64,000 nt of DNA, taken from positions 87,006 through 151,005 of the forward strand of contig JACRQG010000009.1 in assembly GCA_016222805.1 (NCBI GenBank), in the 5' to 3' direction. Of the stretch, positions 51,562-60,894 are shown one piece after another; position 1 is the first letter of the stretch, and each line of letters opens with the position of its first letter. The position numbers and the translations under genes were made by a program. This stretch comes from Verrucomicrobiota bacterium. GTDB taxonomy: Bacteria > Verrucomicrobiota > Verrucomicrobiia > Opitutales > Opitutaceae. The notes under the pieces are model-generated. The model saw only the letters and a list, made by a program, of their open reading frames with translations, did no database searches and was not told the DNA's origin.

Positions 51562-52322
51562 AGCGCACCCTCAAGGCCCTGGTCTTCTTCGGCGTCCTCC
51601 TCGTGGCGTGGCAGGCCCTGGTGGCCGCGCGGATCTGGTCTCCGGTGCTCGTGCCGTCACCGGCGAGCGTTGGGCGTTATCTGTGGGAAGCGGTGACCGA
51701 CGGCACCCTCGCGTCCGCGACGCTGGTGACCGTGCAGCGCCTCGGCCTGGGTTACGTGGCCGGGCTCCTGCTCGCGCTGCCCCTGGGGTTGCTCACCGCC
51801 CGCTTCCAGCTGCTGGCCGACACCCTCGGCCTCCTCGCACTGGGCCTGCAGGCGCTGCCCTCCGTCTGCTGGGTGCCGCTGGCGCTGCTGTGGTTTGGCC
51901 AGACGGAAGGGGCGATGTTCTTTGTGGTGGTGATGGGCACGCTGTGGTCGGTGATTATCGCCACCGATAGCGGGGTGCGAAACGTGCCGCCGATCTTCGC
52001 CCGCGCGGCCCGCACGATGGGCTCGCGGGGGCTCCACACCTGGCTGCGTGTCATCCTGCCCGCCGCCCTCCCCTACATCGTCGGCGGCATGAAGCAGGGC
52101 TGGGCCTTTGCCTGGCGATCGCTGATGGCGGCCGAAATCTACGTCACCATCCTGAGCGGCTTCGGCCTCGGCCACCTGCTGCACTATGGACGGGAATTGC
52201 ACGCCATGGAGCAGGTGATCGGCATCATGATCGTCCTCCTGGCGATCGGCCTGCTGGCGGACAAGATCCTGTTCTCACCCTGGGAGCGCTTCCTTCACCG
52301 GCGCTGGGGCACGGCCCGGTGA
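51558..52322 (+). CDS. ABC transporter permease (SsuC/TauC type)
   Basis: A 254-aa membrane protein with about six helices. It has LVPSPASVGRYLWEAVTDG at the N-terminus, as in SsuC, and the EAA loop RAARTMGSRGLHTWLRVILPAALPYIVGGMKQGWAFAWRSLMAAE. It completes the transporter with 49787-51561. Confidence 0.94.
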   Translation: MKRTLKALVFFGVLLVAWQALVAARIWSPVLVPSPASVGRYLWEAVTDGTLASATLVTVQRLGLGYVAGLLLALPLGLLTARFQLLADTLGLLALGLQALPSVCWVPLALLWFGQTEGAMFFVVVMGTLWSVIIATDSGVRNVPPIFARAARTMGSRGLHTWLRVILPAALPYIVGGMKQGWAFAWRSLMAAEIYVTILSGFGLGHLLHYGRELHAMEQVIGIMIVLLAIGLLADKILFSPWERFLHRRWGTAR

Positions 52323-52426
52323 GAAGCCGGGGATTCGCGCCGGCCGGGTGCCGCGCCGCCAGGTCGCGGCGGGAATCCCGCCCGCACCGTTGACACTTCC
52401 GCCGATCCGCCGACCGTTTCCCCCCT

Positions 52427-52792
52427 GTGAACCGCCCGCGTCTCGCCGTTTTTCGTCCGCTCGCCTGGCTGACGATCTTGCTCTTTCTCGGAGCAAACGC
52501 CGTGACTCCGGGGGCCGCACAGCTGGAAACCGGTGCCGCGGGCAGGGACGGCCGATCGGTGCTCGCTGCGACGCCGGTGCAGCCCTCGCCGCTGCTGGCC
52601 ACGCATGTGTTTTCGCCCAATCCCGCCCCGCTGTCTCCGCTGTGGCGCGACCTTGGCGCCGCGATTCCGGCGCCGGCGCTGCGCCGGGTCGCGGCTCCCA
52701 CCTTTTCCGCCTGGAACCAGACCGCCGTGGTCCTGGCTTCCTCCGTCGACGAACGGACGACCCTGGTGGGCGTGGTGGAGTTTCGGATCTAG
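52427..52792 (+). CDS. Small putative exported protein, unknown
   Basis: A 121-aa frame from a GTG start with a signal-peptide-like N-terminus (FRPLAWLTILLFLGANAVTPGAA). The remainder is Ala/Pro-rich (SPLLATHVFSPNPAPLSPLWRD) and ends in LVGVVEFRI. No family is recognised. A TTGACA motif at 52390-52395 could be part of a promoter. The gene could be real, but the evidence is only the signal peptide and the open frame. Confidence 0.4.
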   Translation: MNRPRLAVFRPLAWLTILLFLGANAVTPGAAQLETGAAGRDGRSVLAATPVQPSPLLATHVFSPNPAPLSPLWRDLGAAIPAPALRRVAAPTFSAWNQTAVVLASSVDERTTLVGVVEFRI

Positions 52793-52987
52793 CCGGGATC
52801 CCCGCGCGAGCGGCCTCTCCTCCGCGGAGGGGGCCGGCCCGCGCACACCTTACCTGCCGCGAGGCCAGTCCAGCGAGACTGGCGCGCGTCCCTTCCTGGC
52901 ATCGATGCGGCCTGGCCTGATCCCCCGAGATCAGGGACGGCCGGTCGACGACCCCGCACCGTGAAACGTCAGTAATTATCTCTTCTC

Positions 52988-53182
52988 ATGTCTCTTCCTT
53001 CCAAAGATCCTCACCCGGCCGCCGGAACTGAATCCGGTGCCTGGGCCGCCTGGGGCCTGATTGGCGGCGCGCTTGCCGGCGCCTTGATCGGCCTCGCCTT
53101 CCACGAAGCCCGCATGGGCGCCCTGATTCTCGGGGTGATCGGCTGGATTGGCGGTGCCCTGTACGACCGCTCCAGAAAATAG
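52988..53182 (+). CDS. Small glycine-zipper-like membrane protein
   Basis: A 64-aa protein with two hydrophobic helices, AWGLIGGALAGALIGLAFH and GALILGVIGWIGGALY, with GxxxG spacing, and a basic end (DRSRK). The function is unknown; similar small proteins are found as inner-membrane hypotheticals. The 195 bp before it (52793-52987) and 95 bp after it hold no recognised gene. Confidence 0.55.
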   Translation: MSLPSKDPHPAAGTESGAWAAWGLIGGALAGALIGLAFHEARMGALILGVIGWIGGALYDRSRK

Positions 53183-53277
53183 CCTGCCCAGCCGGCGCGG
53201 GCCGTGGTTCGGATCCGCGCCGGCTCCTGCGCTGGGCCGCGGCGGTCGCCGCGGAGCCGTACTGCGGCCGGCCGCAG

Positions 53278-54441
53278 CTACCTCCGACCTTCCGGCCCGG
53301 TCGGCAGGCCCACCGAACCCACGGCGCCATGCGTGAAAGTCTCCCAGGCAATGTGGTTTAGATCCGCGCCCGTCGGCCGGTTGCCCGGAATCACCCGGGC
53401 CATCAGGGGCACCGCCCGACCGAGCCGGTGGTGAAAGTGGTTGAACGCAATCTCCCAGGTTGGCTGCAGCGAGAGTTCGACGTTGGGAGGAGGGGGAGCC
53501 GAGTTCGGTGGCAGATGGCGCGCCTGGAATTCCATCGCGGCGATGATGCGGTCGCCGTGTTCGGCGTAGAGATCGAGTCCCTGTTGTTGGGCGGTCTCGG
53601 CGGCGTTCACCAGCGAGGCGAACCCCATGTTGGCGTGATGCGGATCACGCACGGACTCCTGCAACAGCCCGTCGACCAAGGGCGTGGTCAGCCCCTTGTT
53701 GCCCCAAAAGGGGGTTTCGCCACTCGGCGGAAGCAACGGGGTCGAGCCATCCCGCCGCAGGTAGATGTAGGCCGGGGCCCGGCCGCGCCACATCTTCACA
53801 CCGGCGTCGAAGAGCGCGCGATCGTCAAGGAAGACGCCGACGTTGATCAGCGCCTCGGCCATCGCGAGCTCCTTGTTCCCATTCTCGGTGGAACCGGTGA
53901 GAATCGAAGGCACGTACTGCGTGCGCAGCATCTGCCCGAAACGCGCCACCTCGGCCGCCGGCCAGAGCGTGGACTCGTGGCGGATAATCTCGGCGGCCCG
54001 GGGCCAGACGGAGGCGGTCCAGGCGGCCTGGATTGGTCCGTTGCGGTTGGTATGACCACCGGTGAGGGTGGACGCCCAGGCGTTCAGGATGCGAATCGCC
54101 GCGCGCGCGTGGCGCTCGTCGCCCGTCACCACCCACGCCAGCGCCTGGGTGTACGCGGCGACGCTGTCACGCCGCTCGTCCTTGCAGCCGAGATCCGGCC
54201 GGGAATACGGCCCGCATTCCACGACGGCGCGGGGTTTCGGCTCGTAGGCGGGATCCGCATACGGGCTCGCCCGAAGCGCGGCAAACGCGGTCCGTTGGGG
54301 TTCCACGCCGGATGCGACCCGCTGCCGCAGCAGTTGCAGGTGTTCACGGTTGAGCAACACGCCGGGATGGCGGAATTCGGCGGCCCGGGCGGCGACGGCC
54401 AGGCCCGCCACGGCGAGGAGGAACAGGAAAGCGCGGGGCAT
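53278..54441 (-). CDS. Exported alginate-lyase-family protein
   Basis: A 387-aa protein with a signal peptide (MPRAFLFLLAVAGLAVAARAA) and an alpha/alpha-toroid alginate_lyase domain: FRHPGVLLNREHLQLLRQRV, GHTNRNGPIQAAWTASVWPRAAEIIRH, TGSTENGNKELAMAEALINVG and AFNHFHHRLGRAVPL. The conserved Asn/His/Tyr-rich stretches suit a lyase of uronate-containing polysaccharides, but the exact substrate is not visible. It is divergent from the TIM-barrel gene at 54540. Confidence 0.85.
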   Translation of the reverse strand: MPRAFLFLLAVAGLAVAARAAEFRHPGVLLNREHLQLLRQRVASGVEPQRTAFAALRASPYADPAYEPKPRAVVECGPYSRPDLGCKDERRDSVAAYTQALAWVVTGDERHARAAIRILNAWASTLTGGHTNRNGPIQAAWTASVWPRAAEIIRHESTLWPAAEVARFGQMLRTQYVPSILTGSTENGNKELAMAEALINVGVFLDDRALFDAGVKMWRGRAPAYIYLRRDGSTPLLPPSGETPFWGNKGLTTPLVDGLLQESVRDPHHANMGFASLVNAAETAQQQGLDLYAEHGDRIIAAMEFQARHLPPNSAPPPPNVELSLQPTWEIAFNHFHHRLGRAVPLMARVIPGNRPTGADLNHIAWETFTHGAVGSVGLPTGPEGRR

Positions 54442-54539
54442 GCAGGAGTAATAGCCGACGCCGGGCCAATCCGGACAAGCGGCGGGAGGTCCTCCGCTCC
54501 GATGTCCCAATTCCCCCCGCTCCGGCTATTCTCTTCCAC

Positions 54540-55526
54540 ATGAGCTTCCGCCGCGAATTCCTGAAATCCGCCGCCCTGCTGCCCTTCGCCGGGGGCGCCC
54601 TGGTGCCCGGCGCCATCCGCGCCGCCCCCGCCGCGCCGCCCTCGCGGGTGGGCGGCCCCAGCCTGAAACTCTCCCTCAACGCCTACTCGTTCGCCCGCCT
54701 GCTCAACGACCGGCTGCTCGGGCGCGGCGACGGGCTTTCCCTCGAGCAGCTCGCCGAGTTTTGCGCCCGGCACAACTTCGACGCCATCGACATCACCGCC
54801 TACTATTTCCCGGGCTACCGCGAGCGCACCCCGCCGCCCGATTCGTTTGTCTACGCGGTGAAACGGCGCTGCTTCGAACTCGGGCTCGCCATCAGCGGCA
54901 CGGGCACGGGCAACAACTTCACCACCGCCGATCGAGAGGCCCGCGCCCGCGACGTCGCCTGGGTCAAGCAGGGGGTGGAACTTGCGGCCAAGCTCGGCGC
55001 CCCGGTGTTGCGCGTCTTCGCCGACACCCAGATGCGCGCCCAGACCTGGGAGACCGTCTCCCAGGGAGCCTCCCGCACCGAGGTGGAGAAATGGATCGCC
55101 GACGACATCCGGGCCTGCGCCGACCATGGCGCGAAACATGGGGTGATCATCGGCGTGCAGAACCACGGTGATTTCCTGCAGACCGCCGACCAGGTTATCA
55201 GCCTGCTTAACCGGATCGACTCGCCCTGGTGTGGCGCCATCGTCGACACTGGCTATTTCAAGGCCCCTGATCCCTACGCGGAAATCGCCCGGGTCGCGCC
55301 CTACGCCGTCAATTGGCAGATCAAGCAGAGCCCGCTCGGCGTTGAGAAGGAGGCCGAGGCTCCCACCGACCTGAAACGCCTGCTGCGGATTGTCCGCGAC
55401 TCCGGCTACCGCGGCTACCTGCCGATCGAGACCCTCTCCCCCCGCGGCGGCGGAAACTACGACCCGTTCACGGTGGTGCCGAAATTCCTCGCCGAGGTCC
55501 GGGCCGCCCTCGCGGCCACCGCGTGA
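54540..55526 (+). CDS. Exported sugar-phosphate-isomerase/epimerase-like TIM-barrel protein
   Basis: A 328-aa AP-endonuclease-2-fold protein (xylose-isomerase-like). A Tat signal FRREFLKSAALLPFAGGAL directs export. Barrel motifs are LSLEQLAEFCARHNFDAIDITAYYFPG, RDVAWVKQGVELAAKLGAPVLRVFA, IIGVQNHGDFLQTADQVI and GAIVDTGYF. Periplasmic members of this group are often beside DUF1080 or Gfo/Idh proteins in glycoside-using Verrucomicrobia. It is 16 bp upstream of a DUF1080 gene. Confidence 0.9.
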   Translation: MSFRREFLKSAALLPFAGGALVPGAIRAAPAAPPSRVGGPSLKLSLNAYSFARLLNDRLLGRGDGLSLEQLAEFCARHNFDAIDITAYYFPGYRERTPPPDSFVYAVKRRCFELGLAISGTGTGNNFTTADREARARDVAWVKQGVELAAKLGAPVLRVFADTQMRAQTWETVSQGASRTEVEKWIADDIRACADHGAKHGVIIGVQNHGDFLQTADQVISLLNRIDSPWCGAIVDTGYFKAPDPYAEIARVAPYAVNWQIKQSPLGVEKEAEAPTDLKRLLRIVRDSGYRGYLPIETLSPRGGGNYDPFTVVPKFLAEVRAALAATA

Positions 55527-55542
55527 AGTTCCCCAACCTCCG

Positions 55543-56283
55543 ATGAACCCCTCCCCCCTCTGGCTAGCGATCCTCGCCCTGGCGGCTTCCGCCGGGGCGG
55601 CAACGCCGGGCTCGACCCCGTTTGTCCCGGCGGAAGCGAGTGCGCAACCCGCCAGCCCCGCCCCGCCCACACTGGACGCCCGCCCCCCGGCCGGCGCGGT
55701 GGTGCTGTTCGACGGCCAGCACCTCGACGCCTGGGCGAAGAAGGCCGGCAAGGAGTGGCTCAAGGCGGACGGTCCCGCGCACTGGAAACTCGTCGGCGAC
55801 GGCGCCGTCGAGGTGGTGCCCGGCGCTGACTCGATCATCACCCACCGCCAGTTCGGCGACTGCCACCTGCACCTCGAGTTCCGCACCCTCGGGGCGCCGA
55901 CCAACTCGGGCGTGTATCTCCAGGCCCGCTACGAAGTGAACATCAACGAGACGTTTGGTCGCAGCGACGGCCCGGCCAACGGCGGCCTCGACAACTGCAC
56001 GCCCAAGGGTACGGCCCCCCGGGCCCGGGCGTCGCGCCCGCCCCTCGCCTGGCAGACCCTCGACATCGACTTCCGCGCGCCGCGCTTTGACGCCGCCGGC
56101 CGGAAGATCGCGCCCGCCCGCGCGACGGTCGTGCTCAATGGCGTGGTCCTCTATGACGAACAGGAGCTGAGCCCGCCCTCCGGAGCGGCCGGTCGCCTCG
56201 GCGAGGCCCCGCGCGGCCCGCTGCTGCTGCAGGAACACGGCATGCCGGTGCAGTTCCGCAACGTCTGGCTGGTCGAGAAGTAG
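55543..56283 (+). CDS. DUF1080 (3-keto-disaccharide hydrolase) family protein
   Basis: A 246-aa protein with a signal peptide and a Pro/Ala-rich linker, then the DUF1080 concanavalin-like domain: VVLFDGQHLDAWAKKAG, DCHLHLEFRTLGAPTNSGVYLQARYEVNI, LDNCTPKG and PLLLQEHGMPVQFRNVWL. The family is linked to hydrolysis of 3-keto-glycosides in the periplasm. It is in an operon with the TIM-barrel protein, consistent with a C3-oxidation glycoside pathway. Confidence 0.9.
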   Translation: MNPSPLWLAILALAASAGAATPGSTPFVPAEASAQPASPAPPTLDARPPAGAVVLFDGQHLDAWAKKAGKEWLKADGPAHWKLVGDGAVEVVPGADSIITHRQFGDCHLHLEFRTLGAPTNSGVYLQARYEVNINETFGRSDGPANGGLDNCTPKGTAPRARASRPPLAWQTLDIDFRAPRFDAAGRKIAPARATVVLNGVVLYDEQELSPPSGAAGRLGEAPRGPLLLQEHGMPVQFRNVWLVEK

Positions 56284-56350
56284 GGCACCCGCCCTGCGAC
56301 CGCGGCCTCCGCCCTGTCCCAATCCCGCCGGCCCGCGCTATTTCCCTGTC

Positions 56351-58561
56351 ATGAACTCCCAACCCCTCCTCGCGGCTGCGCTGGGCCTCGCGCTCGCCCT
56401 CGGTGCGGGCGCGGCCTCCGCGGCGACGACGCCCGCCCGGGCCGCGGCCCCCGCGGACGACCTCATCGAACTCACGCCCTTCACCGTGGCGGAGAAGCAG
56501 CTCGACGGGTACCTCGCGTCCGAGAGCGTCACCGGCACGCGGGTGGCGACGCCGATCAAGGACCTGCCCTTCTCCGTCAGCGTGATCACGAGCGAGTTCA
56601 TGAACGACTTCGACTTCTTCGATCTCGGCGCCGACCTCGCCTACACGGCCTCGCTCAACGGGGTCGACACCCAGGGCAACTCCACCCTTCGCGGCTACGG
56701 CGGCACCTTCACCCTGCGCAACGGCTTTTACCGCCTCGGCCTCAACGACCGCATCAACACCGACCGCATCGAGATCATCAAGGGCCCCAACGCCGCCATC
56801 TATGGGGCCACCTCGCCCGCCGGCCTCGTCAACTACGTCTCCAAGCGGCCCACCGGCACGCCGTCGCAGCTGTTCCGGATCACCGGCGGCGGGGAATCGA
56901 TGTGGCGCGCCGAAACCAACGTCAACGGTCCCCTCGGCTCCCTCGGCCGGGTGAAGTTCTACCAGTTGTTCAGCGCCCAGGCCGAGAACAGCGACTCCGA
57001 GACCCCGTTTGCCCGGACCAAGAAGCGCTTCCTGGGCGAGTCGATCCTCGCGCGCCTCCCGGACGGCTCCACCCTGCTGGCGGAATTCGAATGGTCGCAG
57101 CGCGACGCCGTCACCGCGACGTCGACCGTGCCCTACGAGTACAACCTCGCCACCCGCACCTATTCCTCGCGCCTGCGACCCGACCTCGGGCATTTCAGCC
57201 AGGGCGGCCCCGACTCCGAGCAGGATCGCGAGTCGACCTCCGTCTACCTCACCTACGACAAGCGCTGGAACCGCACCTGGTCCACCCGCGCCGGCGCCTT
57301 CTCCTACCAGCGCCAGGCGTTCAACTTCAACACCGGCACCAGCGACCAGTTTGACCCCGTCCAGCGGCGCTTCGGGCGCGGCAACACCCTCTGGGACCCG
57401 CTGAACGAGGACGGCGGCGCGGCGCAGCTCGACACCCTCGCCGACTGGGCGAGCCAGAACGGCCGGCTGAAGCACAAGACGCTGCTGACCCTCGACTACT
57501 CGCAGAACTGGCGCTACCGGGAACAGCGGCAGGTCAATTCGCGGGTCTACTCGATCAGCGGGGTCTTCCTCGACCAGCCGGACTACACGCTGCCGCCGCA
57601 CAGCGCCTTCACGATCGTCACCCGGCGTGACAAGACCCGCTGGGACACGAAAGGCGCCTTCCTGCGCCAGCAGACCACCGCGCTCGACGGGCGGCTGGTG
57701 GCGTTCGCCGGGCTGCGCCGCGACAGCGTCACCTACAACTTCACCTTCGGCAACCAGTACAATGCCGCAGGCGGCGCGCTCCGCACACCGGGGCTCGTCT
57801 CGCGCTACACCGACTCCGCCTGGTCGCCGAGTGCCGGTTTCAACTACAAGGTGACCCGCACCCTTTCGTTCTACTCCAGCCGCAGCGAGTCCTTCACCCC
57901 CGCCGGCCAGAGCGCCCGCCTGGGCGAGCCCCATCTTGAGAATGAAACGTCGGAGGGGTGGGACTACGGCTTCAAGGCCGCCTTCCTCGACGACCGCCTG
58001 ATCTTCACGCTCGGCGGCTACTACATCGAACGCTTCGGCGTGAAGACGACCGTGCGTGATCCCGTCACCGGCGTGAACGAGGTGGTCGCCGCCGGCACGC
58101 AGCTCTCCAAGGGCGTCGAGTTCGAAGGTTCGTGGCGGGTGAACAACGACCTCACCCTGCAAGCGAGCCTCTCGTCGGTGCACGCGCGCATCCTCTACAA
58201 CGGCAACGCCACGACCGATGTCGGCCGCCGCCCCGCCGGCGTGCCGGATGACCAGGCGAGCCTCACCTGGCGGTGGTCGTTGCGGGCGCTCGGCCTGCCG
58301 GCGCTGATGTGGAACGGCGGCGTCGTTTACACCGGCAGCGCCTACCCCAACTCGACCGCCATCGACGCCCGGCGCAACGTCCAGACCGGCTCCTCCACGA
58401 TCGTCAACACCGGCTTGAGCTACGCCTGGCGCACCGGCGACCGCTGGCGCCACAATGTACGGCTCAGCGCCAAGAACCTCCTTAATCGCGACTACCTCAC
58501 GCCGCGCGCGGAGCTCGGCGCCAGCCGCGGCACCTTCCTGGCCTACACCCTCCAGCACTGA
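56351..58561 (+). CDS. TonB-dependent (siderophore-type) receptor
   Basis: A 736-aa outer-membrane receptor with a signal peptide (about 1-25). LIELTPFTVAEKQLDGYLASESVTGTRVATPIKDLPFSVSVITSEFMND is the TonB box and plug start. RIEIIKGPNAAIYGATSPAGLVNYVSKRP closes the plug and the barrel ends AYTLQH. Its length resembles ferric-siderophore receptors, but the substrate is not visible. It is 67 bp downstream of the DUF1080 gene and 162 bp upstream of the sigma factor. Confidence 0.9.
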   Translation: MNSQPLLAAALGLALALGAGAASAATTPARAAAPADDLIELTPFTVAEKQLDGYLASESVTGTRVATPIKDLPFSVSVITSEFMNDFDFFDLGADLAYTASLNGVDTQGNSTLRGYGGTFTLRNGFYRLGLNDRINTDRIEIIKGPNAAIYGATSPAGLVNYVSKRPTGTPSQLFRITGGGESMWRAETNVNGPLGSLGRVKFYQLFSAQAENSDSETPFARTKKRFLGESILARLPDGSTLLAEFEWSQRDAVTATSTVPYEYNLATRTYSSRLRPDLGHFSQGGPDSEQDRESTSVYLTYDKRWNRTWSTRAGAFSYQRQAFNFNTGTSDQFDPVQRRFGRGNTLWDPLNEDGGAAQLDTLADWASQNGRLKHKTLLTLDYSQNWRYREQRQVNSRVYSISGVFLDQPDYTLPPHSAFTIVTRRDKTRWDTKGAFLRQQTTALDGRLVAFAGLRRDSVTYNFTFGNQYNAAGGALRTPGLVSRYTDSAWSPSAGFNYKVTRTLSFYSSRSESFTPAGQSARLGEPHLENETSEGWDYGFKAAFLDDRLIFTLGGYYIERFGVKTTVRDPVTGVNEVVAAGTQLSKGVEFEGSWRVNNDLTLQASLSSVHARILYNGNATTDVGRRPAGVPDDQASLTWRWSLRALGLPALMWNGGVVYTGSAYPNSTAIDARRNVQTGSSTIVNTGLSYAWRTGDRWRHNVRLSAKNLLNRDYLTPRAELGASRGTFLAYTLQH

Positions 58562-58632
58562 TGAAGGTCACGGCTCGGGCGGGGCACCACGGAACGCACC
58601 CGACACACGACCGGGAATGCATTCGATCACAG

Positions 58633-58706
58633 AGGTGATGACGGCTCCCGTTCTCGACCGCTCCTTTGGTGTGCTGCGTGTATTTCGTGGTGAAATCCAA
58701 CCGGAT
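58633..58706 (-). repeat. Fragment of a dispersed TTTCACCACGAAATACAC-type repeat
   Basis: The reverse complement begins TTGGATTTCACCACGAAAT and continues ACACGCAGCACACC, with CACAGAGG on the plus strand nearby. This A/C-rich phrase looks like a remnant of a dispersed intergenic repeat and is unlike the GC-rich neighbours. It lies in the 162-bp gap between the receptor and the sigma factor gene, where it may also replace promoter sequence. Confidence 0.4.
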
Positions 58707-58723
58707 TAATCCAGCCTCCGGCC

Positions 58724-59284
58724 ATGCCTGACCCGTCGTCCCCCGAGACCGAAGGCCGCAAGCGGCTGATGGCGCTCATCACCCGGCACCAGCGTCAGAT
58801 CTTCTCCTACATCTACACGCTGGTGCCGGATCGGCCCGACGCTGAGGACCTCCTGCAGGAGACCTGTGTGGTGATCTGCGAGAAATTCGAGGAATTCACC
58901 CCGGGAACCGATTTCGTCGCCTGGGCCTGCCAGATCGCCTGGTGGCGCATTCGCTACGCGCGGCAAAAGTTCGCCCGGTCGAAGGTCGTGTTTGACGACG
59001 AGGTGCTCGCCAAGGTCGCCCTCACCGCCTCCGCCCTCCGCGAGGAACTCGACGATCGGCACGAGGCCCTCGCCGGCTGCCTGCAGAAGCTCGCTCCACG
59101 CGATCGCGAACTCCTGCTCACGCGTTACGAACCCGGTGGCGGCGTGGCGGAGGCCGCCGAGCGCACCGGCCGATCCCTCGACGCCGCCTACAAGGCGCTC
59201 AACCGGCTCCGGAAACTGCTGCACGACTGCGTCACCCACGAACTCGCCGCCGACGCGCCCCAGCCCCACGAAGGATCCGCATGA
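58724..59284 (+). CDS. ECF sigma factor (Rhodopirellula/Verrucomicrobium group)
   Basis: A 186-aa sigma-70-family protein. Region 2 is HQRQIFSYIYTLVPDRPDAEDLLQETCVVICEKFEEF with FVAWACQIAWWRIRYARQK. Region 4 is CLQKLAPRDRELLLTRYEPGGGVAEAAERTGRSLDAAYKALNRLRKLLHDCV, typical of the sub-family found in Planctomycetes and Verrucomicrobia. It overlaps the FecR/LamG gene by 4 bp (ATGA), the usual regulator pair. Confidence 0.93.
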   Translation: MPDPSSPETEGRKRLMALITRHQRQIFSYIYTLVPDRPDAEDLLQETCVVICEKFEEFTPGTDFVAWACQIAWWRIRYARQKFARSKVVFDDEVLAKVALTASALREELDDRHEALAGCLQKLAPRDRELLLTRYEPGGGVAEAAERTGRSLDAAYKALNRLRKLLHDCVTHELAADAPQPHEGSA

Positions 59285-60894
59285 GACTCTCGGACCGGGA
59301 AATCCTCGAGTTGAACGAACTCTGCGGCGCCCTGGCCGACGGCCGGGCCACGGAGGCGCAGCGCCGCCAGCTGGAGTCCCTGCTGCGCGATTCCGAGGCC
59401 GCGCGACGGTTTTACGTCCGCGCCGCCGCCCAGTCCGCCAGCCTCCACGCCTACGCCGCGGAAATGCAGGCCGATGCCCCGCTGGAGCCCGGGCGCCGCG
59501 GGGTGCGCGACCGGCTGCCGGCCTGGGTCGGTGGTGCGGCCCTGCCCTTTGCGGCCGTTCTGGTCGCAGGCGCCTACCTGATGATCCGCGGCCCGGGCGC
59601 CGCCCCGAAACCGGCGGACGGCGGCGCCGAGGTGGTAGCGCGACTCACCGGGGCGAAGGACGCCGTGTGGGTCGCGCGCGGGACGGCAACCGCCCCCGGA
59701 ACCTCCCTCCGACGCGGCCAGCAGCTGGAACTGAAATCGGGCTACGCCGAAGTGACCTTCGATTCCGGCGCGCGCCTGTTGCTGGAAGGCGCGACGGCGC
59801 TCGATCTCGGTTCCGCCTGGGAGGCCACGCTCCGCCGTGGGACCGTCAAGGCGGAGGTGCCGCCCGAGGCCATCGGTTTCCGCATCGCCCACCGTTTCGT
59901 GGACGTGGTCGACCTGGGAACCGAGTTCACGCTGTTTGCGGATGCCGACCGCGGCGCCGAGGTGCTCGTCAATCGCGGCGCCGTGGAGGCCGCTCCCCGC
60001 GAGGGCGGCGAAGCCGACTCCATCCTGCTGCGCGAGCGCGAGGGCCGGCGGTTCGGGGCGGACGGGATCTCCGAAGTCGCGGATCGCGCGCGCAAGCTGG
60101 AACGGTTTGCGGACCTGATGCCCCTCGAACGGTTCGTCCCGGGAGTGCGCCTGGTGCATTGGTCCTTCGACGAGCCCGACGGCGCCGCCCGCGGCGAGGG
60201 GGCACTCGCCGTCGAACCGTGGCTTCGTCTGCTCGGTCCGGACGGTGCGGGGGATGCGGGGAGCCGGGTCCGCGGCCGCCGCGGCCAGGCCCTGCATTTC
60301 GATGGTCGCCGATACGCGAAGGCCGCCGTACCCGGCCTCTCCGGCGGCCAGCCGCGCACCGTCGCGTTCTGGGTCCGCGTGCCCGAGGATGCACCGCCCG
60401 CCGACACCTGGATGGTCGCCTGGGGCACGCAGCTGCCCAAGCTGGGCCGCCGGCCGGTGCACATCGGCTGGAACCGCCGGCCGGGCGAAGGCGCGCTGGG
60501 GGCGCTGCGGACGGATTTCGGCGGCGGTCACGCGCTCGGCACGACGAGTCTGCGCGATGGCCAGTGGCACCACGTCGCCGTGTGTTTCACGGCCGGCGAG
60601 GAGGCCGGCCTCCCGGTCGAGGTGAAACAGTACGTCGACGGCCGGCTCGAGAGCAGCACGATCGTCCGCGGCGTGCTCAGCCCGCGGGCGGGCACCGGCG
60701 ATGCCACTCTCTCCGACGTGCTCTGGCTCGGCTACCGTCTCACCGGCAACCGGCAGGAAGGGCGCCGGTTCCTCGGGCAGATCGATGAACTCTTCGTGGC
60801 GGATCGCGCCCTGCAGCCGCATGAGATCGTGGCGCTGATGCGGGAGAACCGCCTGCCCGCCGCCACGCTCGCCGCCGCCCCATCCCGCCCATGA
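59281..60894 (+). CDS. FecR-domain and LamG-domain membrane protein (probable anti-sigma regulator)
   Basis: A 537-aa protein. The N-terminal 75 residues resemble an anti-sigma cytoplasmic segment (LSDREILELNELCGALADG, EAQRRQLESLLRDS). One membrane helix follows (about 79-100). The FecR domain is then at about 115-260 (GYAEVTFDSGARLLLEGATALDL, VVDLGTEFTLFAD, GAEVLVNRGAVEA). The C-terminal LamG/concanavalin domain is at about 300-510 (LHFDGRRYAKAAVPG, DGQWHHVAVCF, GQIDELFVADRAL). It overlaps the sigma gene and the VOC gene by 4 bp each. Confidence 0.9.
   Translation: MRLSDREILELNELCGALADGRATEAQRRQLESLLRDSEAARRFYVRAAAQSASLHAYAAEMQADAPLEPGRRGVRDRLPAWVGGAALPFAAVLVAGAYLMIRGPGAAPKPADGGAEVVARLTGAKDAVWVARGTATAPGTSLRRGQQLELKSGYAEVTFDSGARLLLEGATALDLGSAWEATLRRGTVKAEVPPEAIGFRIAHRFVDVVDLGTEFTLFADADRGAEVLVNRGAVEAAPREGGEADSILLREREGRRFGADGISEVADRARKLERFADLMPLERFVPGVRLVHWSFDEPDGAARGEGALAVEPWLRLLGPDGAGDAGSRVRGRRGQALHFDGRRYAKAAVPGLSGGQPRTVAFWVRVPEDAPPADTWMVAWGTQLPKLGRRPVHIGWNRRPGEGALGALRTDFGGGHALGTTSLRDGQWHHVAVCFTAGEEAGLPVEVKQYVDGRLESSTIVRGVLSPRAGTGDATLSDVLWLGYRLTGNRQEGRRFLGQIDELFVADRALQPHEIVALMRENRLPAATLAAAPSRP

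Noticed and set aside
58497-58700. Small minus-strand frame beginning MDFTTKYTQHTKG
   Set aside because: The peptide is the translation of a repeat-like sequence and runs antisense into the receptor gene; no ribosome-binding or conservation evidence.
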